The notes beneath the pieces are model-generated. The model was not told the DNA's origin. It was given only the letters and a program-made list of their open reading frames with translations, and ran no database searches. A stretch of 64,000 nt of DNA from CBDUEF01 sp018063485 (GTDB lineage: Bacteria; Pseudomonadota; Alphaproteobacteria; Rhodobacterales; Rhodobacteraceae), in assembly GCA_037045435.1 (NCBI GenBank), contig JBAOID010000018.1:1-64000 (forward strand), read 5' to 3'. Positions 17,831 through 25,458 of this stretch are shown in pieces (the first letter of the stretch is position 1; every line of letters starts with the position of its first letter). The position numbers and the translations under genes were made by a program.

Positions 17831-18244
17831 CTAAACCCCCACCTGCGGGCCCAGACAGCCCAAAGGTTCGGGGCTTTGCGCAACCTCAGACAGGTAATCG
17901 CCTGCCGGATCATTGACATATCGCGCCCGCAAGCCCCCATTTCTGCCCTGATAGAACTGCCAGCATTGCAAAATACCATCGTCGTCGTAAACAAAGCAAA
18001 TCTGATCCGTGGCCTCTTCGAACCAATAGCCTTCGCGACATTCCTCGCCCGAAAACGCCCAACGCACCTTGCGATCGGCCAGATATTGCTCGGTGCCCCA
18101 AACCTTGCCATTCTTGGCGTAGGTCAGGGTCTTGCCGGTGACATAAGCCTCAAATTGCTGTGCCGTAAGTGGTGTTTCCGGGGCCGCAGTACCGGGTAGG
18201 GCGGGCAGCATCAGCGCAAATATCAGGGCATGAACCAGACGCAT
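17831..18244 (-). CDS. Exported protein of unknown function
   Basis: A 137-residue protein with a signal peptide (MRLVHALIFALMLPALPGTAA) and a mature part containing four cysteines, in EECREGYWFEE, ATDQICFVYDDDGILQCWQFYQG and the C-terminal EPLGCLGPQ. This resembles short periplasmic proteins common in Rhodobacteraceae that carry a conserved GxTLTYAKNGKVWGTEQYL segment, but no function is known to me. It lies 11 bases downstream of the hydroxylase gene on the same strand and ends almost against the xseA stop. Confidence 0.75.
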   Translation of the reverse strand: MRLVHALIFALMLPALPGTAAPETPLTAQQFEAYVTGKTLTYAKNGKVWGTEQYLADRKVRWAFSGEECREGYWFEEATDQICFVYDDDGILQCWQFYQGRNGGLRARYVNDPAGDYLSEVAQSPEPLGCLGPQVGV

Positions 18245-18255
18245 CAAATTTCCTT

Positions 18256-19317
18256 TCAGGCTTTGACCTGCCAAGGCTCCAGATAGGGCCGGATTGCGCG
18301 TTTCCAAACCGGTGGAAACAGCGCGATCGTGCAGGCCAGTGGCAAGGGCCAGGGCAATTGCGGTGCCACATCAGGCCCCGGCAGGCGCAGTGCGGGGTAG
18401 GGGCGGGCAGGATGGGCATGGTGATCCGAATGGCGCGGCGCGTTCAACATCAAGGCCGAGGAAAACCAATGCGGTGCATTCCAACTATGGCGCAATGCCA
18501 TCGGCTCGGGCTTGCCCGCCACAGTGATGCTGCGCGCCAGCCCATAATGCTGCACATAATCCGACAGCAGCAATTGGCTGACGGCATGCAGCGACAGGCC
18601 GCCCCAAACCAACACCCCGCCCCATCCTGCAATCGCATAGGCCAGCGTCAGCGCCAGCACCGCGCCACCGCAATAAATCACATAAGGATGCAGGCCCCTG
18701 ACTCGCCTCTCCACAACCTGCCGCCGCTCGGTCTCCATCTGCAAGCCATGCCAAAAACTCCCCACCCAGGCCCGTAGCGCAAAGCGGTAATAGCCTTCCT
18801 CCGGTCGCGCGGAATTGGGATCACCGCGCGTCGCGGCAAAACGGTGATGCACCAGGCGGTGCGCCGAGGTGTGATGCCCGAACAACAGCGCCGTATAAAC
18901 CGCCGCCCCAAGCCAGAACAGCCCGCGCCCCCGTCGGTGGATCAACTCATGCGCCGCAGGCACCGCCACCTGCCCCAGCCAAAAGCCCAGCGCCAGAAAC
19001 CCCGCAATCCGCCAGCCCCAGCCCAGATCTCCGGTCAAAACATGCGCCGCAACCGGGAGTGCCAGCAGCGCGGTGACACCGATCACCACCAGAAGTGCAT
19101 TGCCACCCGGAAATTCCGCCCCCTCTGCCGCATCGCCACGAAACAGTGCGGCCAAAAGGTCCATCGTCAGCACCAAAACCGTCATATAGGCCAGCGCCAC
19201 CCCCATCCAGACCGGTGATACCAACGCAAAGGTCAGCAAAACCACTGGCGCCATCGAGATCACGACAAAAAGCACCATAGGCAGAGGGCGACCGGAAAAG
19301 AGGCTAAGGGCTTGCAT
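18256..19317 (-). CDS. alkB: Alkane 1-monooxygenase-type membrane di-iron hydroxylase
   Basis: A 353-residue integral membrane protein of the AlkB/fatty acid desaturase-like superfamily, with about six membrane segments. The three iron-binding histidine boxes are present: HELIHRR (residues 123-129), HRLVHH (153-158) and RHSDHH (295-300). The additional NAPHWFSSALMLNAPRH and QHYGL motifs are typical of alkane hydroxylases. It would hydroxylate a terminal methyl using a rubredoxin-type electron donor. No rubredoxin gene is nearby, so alkane specificity is inferred from family only. The start is the ATG at 19317. A much longer open frame upstream is not coding-like. Confidence 0.88.
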   Translation of the reverse strand: MQALSLFSGRPLPMVLFVVISMAPVVLLTFALVSPVWMGVALAYMTVLVLTMDLLAALFRGDAAEGAEFPGGNALLVVIGVTALLALPVAAHVLTGDLGWGWRIAGFLALGFWLGQVAVPAAHELIHRRGRGLFWLGAAVYTALLFGHHTSAHRLVHHRFAATRGDPNSARPEEGYYRFALRAWVGSFWHGLQMETERRQVVERRVRGLHPYVIYCGGAVLALTLAYAIAGWGGVLVWGGLSLHAVSQLLLSDYVQHYGLARSITVAGKPEPMALRHSWNAPHWFSSALMLNAPRHSDHHAHPARPYPALRLPGPDVAPQLPWPLPLACTIALFPPVWKRAIRPYLEPWQVKA

Positions 19318-19386
19318 CGCTGAACAATAGCACACAAGATCTGCGCCATCATAGGGGCGGATTGTCCCATTCGACTGGAACAACGG

Positions 19387-20055
19387 ATGCCCGCCACCCT
19401 CGCCACCTCCGGCACCCTCTGCCTGATCCTGTCGGCGCTTGCAGCCCTGACCTATGAACTCATCCCGAAAAATGACTTCAAACCCCGCTGGACCATCGCC
19501 GCAATCAAAGGCACCGCCGTTGGCGCGCTTGCTTTGTCTGCGCTGCTCAACCTGTCCAACCCGCTGATCACCGCTGGCCTCTTTCTCGGGGCAATCGGCG
19601 ACATCGCCCTCACCCGCCCCGGCCAACATGCCTTCCTGAGTGGCATGGCCGCCTTTGCGCTCGGACATCTTGCCTATACCGCCGCCTTCCTGCCCCACCT
19701 CACCGCGCCAAACGCCAGCCAAATCGCAGTCCTTGTCGTGCTTGTGCTCCTGCTTGCCTCTACCGAGATCTGGCTCACCCCCCACACCGGGACACTGCGC
19801 ACACCGATCCGCAGCTATGTCGCCGTGATCGGCCTGATGGCGATCAGTGCAACCGTGCTGCTCCCCGGCCCTGCGCGGGAAACCATCCAGTTGGGGGCTT
19901 TGCTGTTTGTGCTGTCGGACCTGCTCCTCGCCCTTCGCCTCTTTCGCGCCCATAGCCCCCGCAGCAAATCCCTGCTCGCCCTTACCCTCTGGCCCGCCTA
20001 TTGGCTGGGCCAGGCGCTGATCCTGCTGGGTGCGATGGGCTATTCCCCGGCCTGA
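19387..20055 (+). CDS. YhhN/TMEM86-family membrane protein (lysoplasmalogenase-like)
   Basis: A 222-residue protein with about seven hydrophobic segments, of the YhhN family whose animal member TMEM86B is a lysoplasmalogenase. Family features include GLFLGAIGDIALTRPGQHAFLSGMAAF, LPGPARETIQLGALLFVLSDLLLA and the terminal LWPAYWLGQALILLG. It is divergent from the alkane hydroxylase gene, with 69 bases between start codons. Whether the bacterial protein acts on plasmalogens is not established. Confidence 0.87.
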   Translation: MPATLATSGTLCLILSALAALTYELIPKNDFKPRWTIAAIKGTAVGALALSALLNLSNPLITAGLFLGAIGDIALTRPGQHAFLSGMAAFALGHLAYTAAFLPHLTAPNASQIAVLVVLVLLLASTEIWLTPHTGTLRTPIRSYVAVIGLMAISATVLLPGPARETIQLGALLFVLSDLLLALRLFRAHSPRSKSLLALTLWPAYWLGQALILLGAMGYSPA

Positions 20056-20128
20056 ACCCTTCCAAATCCCCGTCAAACTGACTAGGTGGAATAAAACCAC
20101 CGCCCAATCCCTGCCCAAAGGTACCCGC

Positions 20129-21130
20129 ATGTCCTTTTTCAAAAAGCTGAAAGACCGGATGTTTCGTTCATCCGACAAGATCGGCGAAGGACTTGAGGCG
20201 CTGGTCGAGGCCACGCCCAAAGCAACCGAACCTACGCCCGAGCCCAGCCCCAAACCCGGCCTGCTCGCCCGACTGGCGGGCCGCAGCGATGAACCCCGCC
20301 GCCTGCTTGATGACGCCATGCTCGAAAGCCTTGAGGAACTCCTCATTCAGGCCGATATGGGTGTGACGACCGCCACCCGTGTTACCGCAAATATCGCCGA
20401 AGGCCGCTTTGGCAAACGCATCTCGACCCCCGAACTGCGCCAGGCCCTCACGGATGAAATCGCCCGTATCATGGAACCGGTGGCCCGGCCGCTACCGCTC
20501 TATCCGCAAAAGCCGCAAGTGATCCTGGTTGTCGGCGTCAACGGCTCTGGCAAAACCACCACCATCGGCAAACTCGCCTCGCAATTCAAAGCCGCCGGGA
20601 AATCCGTGGTCATTGCCGCAGGCGACACCTTCCGTGCCGCAGCCGTTGAACAATTGCAAGTCTGGGGCACCCGCGCCGGTGTTCCGGTCCTGACCGCACC
20701 CGAAGGTTCCGATCCTGCCTCCCTCGCCTTCGATGCCCTCACCCAAGCCCAGGCCGATGGTGCTGATCTCCTCTTGATCGACACCGCAGGCCGCTTGCAA
20801 AACCGCCAGGATCTGATGGAGGAACTGTCCAAAATCGTCCGGGTGATCCGCAAGAAAGACCCGAGCGCCCCTCACAATACACTTCTGGTTCTCGATGCCA
20901 GCACCGGCCAGAACGCGCTGAACCAGGTGGAAATCTTTCGCAAGATCGCCGATGTCTCGGGCCTGATCATGACCAAACTCGACGGCACCGCCAAAGGCGG
21001 TGTCCTTGTGGCCCTTGCCGATAAATTCGGCCTTCCGATCCATGCCATTGGCGTGGGAGAACAAATCGACGATCTCTCCCCCTTCGATCCCCAGGATTTC
21101 GCCCGCGCTCTTGTTGGCTCATCCGACTGA
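20129..21130 (+). CDS. ftsY: Signal recognition particle receptor FtsY
   Basis: The SRP receptor GTPase, which docks ribosome-nascent chain complexes at the inner membrane. The 333-residue protein has a short basic and acidic N-terminal A region, an N domain (LLDDAMLESLEELLIQADMGV) and a G domain with GVNGSGKTTTIGKLA, DTFRAAAVEQL, LLIDTAGRLQNRQDLMEEL and TKLDGTAKGGVLVALADKF. The ATG at 20129 gives the normal MSFFKKLKDRMF start. The 33 residues upstream in the same frame overlap the preceding gene and are not conserved. Confidence 0.97.
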   Translation: MSFFKKLKDRMFRSSDKIGEGLEALVEATPKATEPTPEPSPKPGLLARLAGRSDEPRRLLDDAMLESLEELLIQADMGVTTATRVTANIAEGRFGKRISTPELRQALTDEIARIMEPVARPLPLYPQKPQVILVVGVNGSGKTTTIGKLASQFKAAGKSVVIAAGDTFRAAAVEQLQVWGTRAGVPVLTAPEGSDPASLAFDALTQAQADGADLLLIDTAGRLQNRQDLMEELSKIVRVIRKKDPSAPHNTLLVLDASTGQNALNQVEIFRKIADVSGLIMTKLDGTAKGGVLVALADKFGLPIHAIGVGEQIDDLSPFDPQDFARALVGSSD

Positions 21131-21176
21131 CCCTGAACCCATTCATCTGTCTGGAAATATCCCACGGGGGGTGCGG

Positions 21177-21191
21177 GGGGTGTGAAACCCC
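21177..21191 (+). terminator. GC-rich hairpin after ftsY
   Basis: GGGGT pairs with ACCCC around GTGAA, preceded by two G-runs after AAATATCCCACGG. Such G-rich stems often end genes in Rhodobacteraceae, but no T-run follows, so the terminator call is tentative. Confidence 0.3.
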
Positions 21192-21216
21192 TCGCTCTTG
21201 TCAGCCCGCCCGCCTA

Positions 21217-21456
21217 ATGTCGAACTGGCTCTTCTCGGCGCATTTTGTCGCCTATTTCTCGTTCGGCTTGATCATGCTGGCGACAAGGCTCGACAAAGTG
21301 GGCGAAGCGGCGGTATTGCGCAAGATCTCGACCGTGTTCACCGCCCTGATCGCATGGCTGGTGTTGGGCGAAAGGGTCGGGCGGGCACAGATTGCCCTGA
21401 AGGCAATGATCGCGCGGGGCGCGGTGGTTATGGAACTGGAAGGAAGAACCCGATGA
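21217..21456 (+). pseudogene. C-terminal remnant of a DMT/EamA-type transporter
   Basis: A 79-residue reading with two hydrophobic helices (WLFSAHFVAYFSFGLIML and VFTALIAWLVLG) around RLDKVGEAAVLRKIS. This pattern is what the last helices of EamA-type (DMT superfamily) transporters look like. Full members are about 290 residues, and only 86 bases separate this start from the ftsY stop, so the N-terminal part is absent. It overlaps yciB by four bases (ATGA), so it may still be translated. It could instead be a genuine short membrane protein. Confidence 0.5.
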
Positions 21457-22061
21457 GCGCGCGTAAAATCAACCCGATGCTGAAACTGGCGCTGGAATTT
21501 GGCCCGATCGTGCTGTTCTTCATCGGTTTTTCCCGCTTCAAGGACCAAACCTTCACGCTTTTTGGCCACCCTGCGACGGGCTTCATCGTAATGACCGCCG
21601 CTTTCATCCCGCTGATGATGCTGAGCACTGGCATCCTGTGGCGGCTGACCGGCAAGCTCTCGAAAATGCAGATCGCCACGTTGGTTCTGGTGATTGTGTT
21701 CGGTGGCCTTTCGGTCTGGCTCAATGACGAGCGGTTCTTCAAGATGAAGCCGACGATGATCTATCTCTTGTTCGGCGTTATCCTTGGCATCGGGCTTTTG
21801 CGCGGCCAGTCCTATCTGAAACTGGTGATGGAAGAGGCGCTGCCGATGCAGCCCGAGGGTTGGATGGTTCTTACCCGCCGCGTTACCGGGTTCTTTTTTG
21901 CACTTGCCGTCGCCAATGAGGTGATCTGGCGAAATTTCAGCACCGAAACCTGGGTCACCTTCAAAACCTTCGGCCTTACCGCCGCGCTGTTTTTGTTCTT
22001 CATGACGCAAGCCCGGCTGTTCGAAAAATTCGGGCTGCCCGACGATCCACCCAACCCCTGA
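21453..22061 (+). CDS. yciB: Inner membrane-spanning protein YciB / septation protein A
   Basis: A 202-residue protein with five to six membrane helices, of the YciB (IspZ, septation protein A) family, which affects cell envelope and division. LKLALEFGPIVLFFIGF, the NDERFFKMKPTMIYLLFGVILGIGLL region and GWMVLTRRVTGFFFALAVANEVIWR with TWVTFKTFG are diagnostic. The start at 21453 (MSARKINPML) overlaps the stop of the preceding short frame. An open frame extending upstream to 21198 is not family-like. Confidence 0.93.
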   Translation: MSARKINPMLKLALEFGPIVLFFIGFSRFKDQTFTLFGHPATGFIVMTAAFIPLMMLSTGILWRLTGKLSKMQIATLVLVIVFGGLSVWLNDERFFKMKPTMIYLLFGVILGIGLLRGQSYLKLVMEEALPMQPEGWMVLTRRVTGFFFALAVANEVIWRNFSTETWVTFKTFGLTAALFLFFMTQARLFEKFGLPDDPPNP

Positions 22062-22185
22062 TTGTTCCGTATCCCAAAGCGCGGTTTTCCCACAAAGAGC
22101 AACCACAGCCACAATATCGCCCGCATTCCGCCCCAGCCCGGCCCGATTATGACGACACCTTGATCCCATCACCCAAGGATGCGCC

Positions 22186-22818
22186 ATGTTTGATGATCTT
22201 CTCGATACCCTGACCGCCTTCGTCCAGTCTTTCCGCCGCACCACGCCCTTCCCTGTGGAAATTCTGGTGCCGGGATTGCTGATCATCCTGTCATGGCCAC
22301 TCTTGCGGATATGGCTCGATGATCCCCAAAGTGCCTTCATGGTGGCCTTTGTCCTTGGCATCGGCCTGCGCCTTGCGATGAAATCGCGGGTCATGATTGC
22401 CCGCACCCGCGCACATTTTTCCGGGCCTGCCACGGTATTGCTGATCCTGATCTGTGGCCCCGGTGCGCTGGCGCTTTTGATCTACACAGCCGACCCCGCG
22501 CGCTGCCAGCAGTTCCTCAGCCTGTATTTCCTGTTTGCCGCCGCCCTCTACATCATCGACGTGATTGACGGCAAATACGCCATCGTGCGCGCCCGCTGGC
22601 CGCAGCCTGAAATGCGCGGCTGCGAAGCGGTCCTCACCCGCGTCATGGCGGTTTTCCACCTGTCGCTGGTGCTGGCCAACGAAACGCTGGTTCACAACGC
22701 TTCGCAAACCACCTGGCTGTTGTATTTCGGCCTGCTGCCGCTCTTTACCAATATCATCCGTACCGCCCTGGTCAGAACGGTGCAGCAGGGCTATGGCACC
22801 CCCGGACTTTCAGCGTGA
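22186..22818 (+). CDS. Multi-pass membrane protein of unknown function
   Basis: A 210-residue protein that I do not recognise. It has about six hydrophobic stretches (for example VEILVPGLLIILSWPLL, TVLLILICGPGALALLIY and FLSLYFLFAAALYIIDVI) and a conserved-looking RVMAVFHLSLVLANETLVHN near residues 148-167. That last part resembles the C-terminal region of YciB, encoded 125 bases upstream, so a distant duplicate of that family is possible. The metZ promoter begins about 17 bases after its stop. Confidence 0.7.
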   Translation: MFDDLLDTLTAFVQSFRRTTPFPVEILVPGLLIILSWPLLRIWLDDPQSAFMVAFVLGIGLRLAMKSRVMIARTRAHFSGPATVLLILICGPGALALLIYTADPARCQQFLSLYFLFAAALYIIDVIDGKYAIVRARWPQPEMRGCEAVLTRVMAVFHLSLVLANETLVHNASQTTWLLYFGLLPLFTNIIRTALVRTVQQGYGTPGLSA

Positions 22819-22835
22819 TGCGCCGCTCTGCTTGA

Positions 22836-22864
22836 TTGACCTTCCTCTTTCGCCGCGCTATGCC
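22836..22864 (+). promoter_or_regulatory. Promoter of the SAM-II riboswitch/metZ transcript
   Basis: TTGACC (22836-22841), a 17-base spacer and TATGCC (22859-22864). The predicted start falls at about 22871, exactly at the first base of the riboswitch P1 stem, which supports both calls. Confidence 0.65.
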
Positions 22865-22870
22865 ACACTT

Positions 22871-22925
22871 GTGGCGCTTTGTTACCGGATTGCGGGCCAC
22901 GTTAAACAAACCGCTAAAAGGGTCA
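22871..22925 (+). promoter_or_regulatory. SAM-II riboswitch
   Basis: The sequence has the SAM-II (metA 'SAM-alpha') arrangement: GTGGC pairing with GCCAC around a loop containing ACCGGATTGCGG, then GTTAAACAAACCGCTAAAAGGG, with the conserved CGCTAAAA 3' block that closes the pseudoknot. This class is typical of alphaproteobacterial methionine genes, and the gene downstream is metZ. High S-adenosylmethionine should turn metZ off. Confidence 0.9.
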
Positions 22926-22937
22926 GGGCGCAAGGCA

Positions 22938-22966
22938 CCCCGAATCCCTTGGATTTCGGGGTTTTT
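22938..22966 (+). terminator. Attenuator terminator between the riboswitch and metZ
   Basis: CCCCGAA (22938-22944) pairs with TTCGGGG (22955-22961), extended by TCC/GGA with one bulge, followed by TTTTT. It lies between aptamer and start codon, so the riboswitch probably acts by premature termination. Confidence 0.85.
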
Positions 22967-22988
22967 CTATGGCCAAGGGCGAGATGAC

Positions 22989-24187
22989 ATGACAAAGAAA
23001 TGGAAAACGCGCACGAAACTGGTGCATGAGGGCAGCCGTCGCAGCCAATATGGCGAGATGGCCGAAGCAATCTTTCTGACCCAAGGCTTCGTCTACCCCA
23101 CCGCCGAATCCCGCCGAATCCCGATTTGTCAAACCCGGTGAAGATGAATTCATCTACGCCCGCTACGGCAACCCCACCACCCGCATGTTCGAAGAGCGTA
23201 TCGCGGCGCTTGAGGGCACCGAAGACGCCTTCGCCACCGCTTCCGGCATGGCCGCCGTCAATGGCGCACTTACCTCATGCCTGCGCGCGGGCGATCATGT
23301 GGTGTCCTCGCGCGCGTTGTTCGGTTCTTGCCTTTACATCCTCGAAGAGGTTCTCACCCGCTACGGTGTGAAAGTCACCTTCGTTGACGGTGCCGATCTG
23401 AACGCCTGGCGCAACGCCATCACGCCCCAAACCAAGGTGGTGTTTTTCGAATCGATGTCGAAATCCCACGCTGGAGCTGGTCGATATCCAAGGCGTCGCG
23501 GACATCGCCCATGCCCATGGCGCGCTGGTGATCGTTGACAATGTTTTCGCCACCCCGGTCTATTCCAACGCCGTGGCCCAAGGGGCTGATGTCGTTGTCT
23601 ATTCCACCACCAAACACATCGACGGCCAAGGCCGCGCCTTGGGCGGCGTGATCTGTGGCAGCCGCGAGTTCATCCGCAAGACTTGTGAACCCTACATGAA
23701 GCACACCGGGGGCGCGATGAGCCCCTTCACCGCCTGGATCATGCTCAACGGCATGGCCACGCTTGATCTGCGCTGTCGTGCGATGTCAAATTCGGCGCTG
23801 CGCATCGCCACCATGCTTGAAGCCAATCCGCAAGTGTCCAAAGTTCTTTACCCCGGCCTCGCCAGCCACCCCCAACACGCGCTGGCGATGGGGCAAATGG
23901 GCGATGGCGGCACTTTGGTGACATTCGAGGTGAGAGGCGGAAAAGAAGCGGCCTTCAGGCTTTGTAACGCGTTGGAGATCATCAAGATTTCCAACAATCT
24001 GGGCGATGCGAAATCCATCATCACCCATCCCGCCACCACCACCCACCAACGCTTGCCGCAGGATCAAAAAGACCTGCTTGGCATCACGCCGGGCCTGCTG
24101 CGCCTATCGGTCGGGTTGGAGGATCTGGGCGATCTGATGGAAGAACTCAGCGCCGCCTTGCAGGCCAGCAGCGCGTGCAACCAGTAA
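22989..24187 (+). CDS. metZ: O-succinylhomoserine sulfhydrylase (frame broken twice)
   Basis: Converts O-succinylhomoserine and sulfide to homocysteine in methionine synthesis, using PLP. N-terminal MTKKWKTRTKLVHEG is in the first frame, YARYGNPTTRMFEERIAALEGTEDAFATASGMAA in the second, and VVVYSTTKHIDGQGRALGG (with the PLP lysine) and the C-terminus in the third. Removing one C at 23110-23112 and one A at 23461-23463 restores PTAESAESRFVKPGEDEF and ESMSNPTLELVDIQG and gives 398 residues, the normal length. The two breaks are therefore probably base-calling errors. Expression is under the upstream SAM-II riboswitch. Confidence 0.93.
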
Positions 24188-24245
24188 AATTGCACCCAGG
24201 CTACAGATCCAAAGTCGTCTTTCGCGCGTATAGGTCGTGTTAGGC

Positions 24246-24274
24246 TTGGGATAGCGGCGTAAATCGCCTATATA
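24246..24274 (+). promoter_or_regulatory. Probable folE2 promoter
   Basis: TTGGGA (24246-24251), a 17-base spacer and TATATA (24269-24274), 27 bases before the start codon. I looked for a Zur box, which often controls folE2, and saw none. Confidence 0.5.
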
Positions 24275-24301
24275 CAAAGCTGCACCAAAAGGGGCGCTGC
24301 C

Positions 24302-25390
24302 ATGAATATTCATATGTCAAACGCGGATCAAAAGCCGAGCAAGGCCGATGCCGAGGCGGCTTTGGCGACGTTACGCCTCTGGGCGGCGCGGGCGAGTGAG
24401 GTGGAAATCGTGGCTCTGGCCCCCGAAGCAGGAGCCTTGGCGGGGCACGGCTATCCGATCTTGTCGCGCGATTATCCAACCGATTTCGTTGTAACTCCGG
24501 CCTATAAAGACACTTTGCCCGATCTGCAAAATGGCCCGGCCAGCCTGATCGTCGGCGCGAAACAATCCATTCAGCACGTTGGGATATCCAATTTTCGCCT
24601 CCCGATCCGCTACCGCACGCGCGATAACGGCCCGGTCACACTCGAAACCTCGGTCACCGGCACCGTCAGCCTTGAGGCCGAGAAAAAAGGTATCAACATG
24701 AGCCGCATCATGCGCTCATTCTACGCGCATTGCGAACGGGATTTTTCCTTTGGCGTGATCGAACATGCGCTGGAAGACTACCTCAAAGACCTTGGCTCTT
24801 TCGATGCCCGTATCCAGATGCGGTTTTCCTTTCCGATGCGAGTGGATAGCCTGCGCTCTGGCCTGTCTGGTTGGCAATACTATGACATCGCTTTGGAATT
24901 GGTCGATGTGGCGGGGGTGCGCAAACGTCTGATGCACCTCGATTTCGTCTACTCCAGCACCTGCCCCTGCTCGTTGGAGTTGTCGGAACACGCACGCCAA
25001 ACCCGTGGCCAACTGGCAACGCCGCATTCGCAACGCTCGGTTGCGCGGATCTCGGTGGAACTGGTGGGCACCCAATGCCTGTGGTTTGAGGACCTGATCA
25101 ACCTCGCGCGCGCCGCCGTGCCGACCGAAACGCAAGTGATGGTAAAGCGCGAGGATGAGCAGGCCTTCGCCGAATTGAACGCCGCCAACCCGATTTTTGT
25201 CGAGGATGCTGCCCGCAGTTTTTGCGCCGCCCTTCAGCAAGATAACCGGATCGGCGATTTTCGTGTTGTCGCCAGCCATCAAGAAAGCCTGCACAGTCAT
25301 GACGCGGTATCGGTGTTGACGGTTGGCCCCACCTTCGCGGCCCAAAGCCTCGATCCGCGTCTTTTCGCCAGCCTCTATCATGTAGGGTAG
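24302..25390 (+). CDS. folE2: GTP cyclohydrolase FolE2 (type IB)
   Basis: Makes dihydroneopterin triphosphate from GTP, the first step to folate, using metals other than zinc. The 362-residue protein has the COG1469 features VSLEAEKKGINMSRIMRSFY, YSSTCPCSLELSEHARQTRG with the metal-binding cysteine, TPHSQRSVARISVEL, and the C-terminal VVASHQESLHSHDAVSV. The ATG at 24302 is preceded by AAGGGG. An internal ATG at 24314 is an alternative. A hairpin directly after the stop probably ends a monocistronic transcript. Confidence 0.96.
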   Translation: MNIHMSNADQKPSKADAEAALATLRLWAARASEVEIVALAPEAGALAGHGYPILSRDYPTDFVVTPAYKDTLPDLQNGPASLIVGAKQSIQHVGISNFRLPIRYRTRDNGPVTLETSVTGTVSLEAEKKGINMSRIMRSFYAHCERDFSFGVIEHALEDYLKDLGSFDARIQMRFSFPMRVDSLRSGLSGWQYYDIALELVDVAGVRKRLMHLDFVYSSTCPCSLELSEHARQTRGQLATPHSQRSVARISVELVGTQCLWFEDLINLARAAVPTETQVMVKREDEQAFAELNAANPIFVEDAARSFCAALQQDNRIGDFRVVASHQESLHSHDAVSVLTVGPTFAAQSLDPRLFASLYHVG

Positions 25391-25409
25391 GGCGGGGTTA
25401 CCCCCCGCC
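25391..25409 (+). terminator. Terminator hairpin after folE2
   Basis: GGCGGGG (25391-25397) pairs with CCCCGCC (25403-25409) across a five-base loop, one base after the folE2 stop. No long T-run follows. Confidence 0.5.
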
Positions 25410-25458
25410 TTGCCGCTTCTTCGTTAGCGATTCGACATTTCCCGGAATGGCTGCCGGT

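Noticed and set aside
18256..20346. A 696-codon open frame covering the hydroxylase gene and the region upstream
   Set aside because: Only the part from 19317 matches the hydroxylase family. The rest is antisense to the YhhN and ftsY genes and is a by-product of GC-rich codon bias.
22989..24187. Programmed frameshifting in metZ
   Set aside because: There are two shifts, both corrected by removing one base from a short run. No slippery heptamer or stimulatory structure is seen, and the same error type recurs in unrelated genes.
24188..24301. Zur box before folE2
   Set aside because: FolE2 is often zinc-regulated, but I found no inverted repeat resembling the alphaproteobacterial Zur site, only an ordinary promoter.
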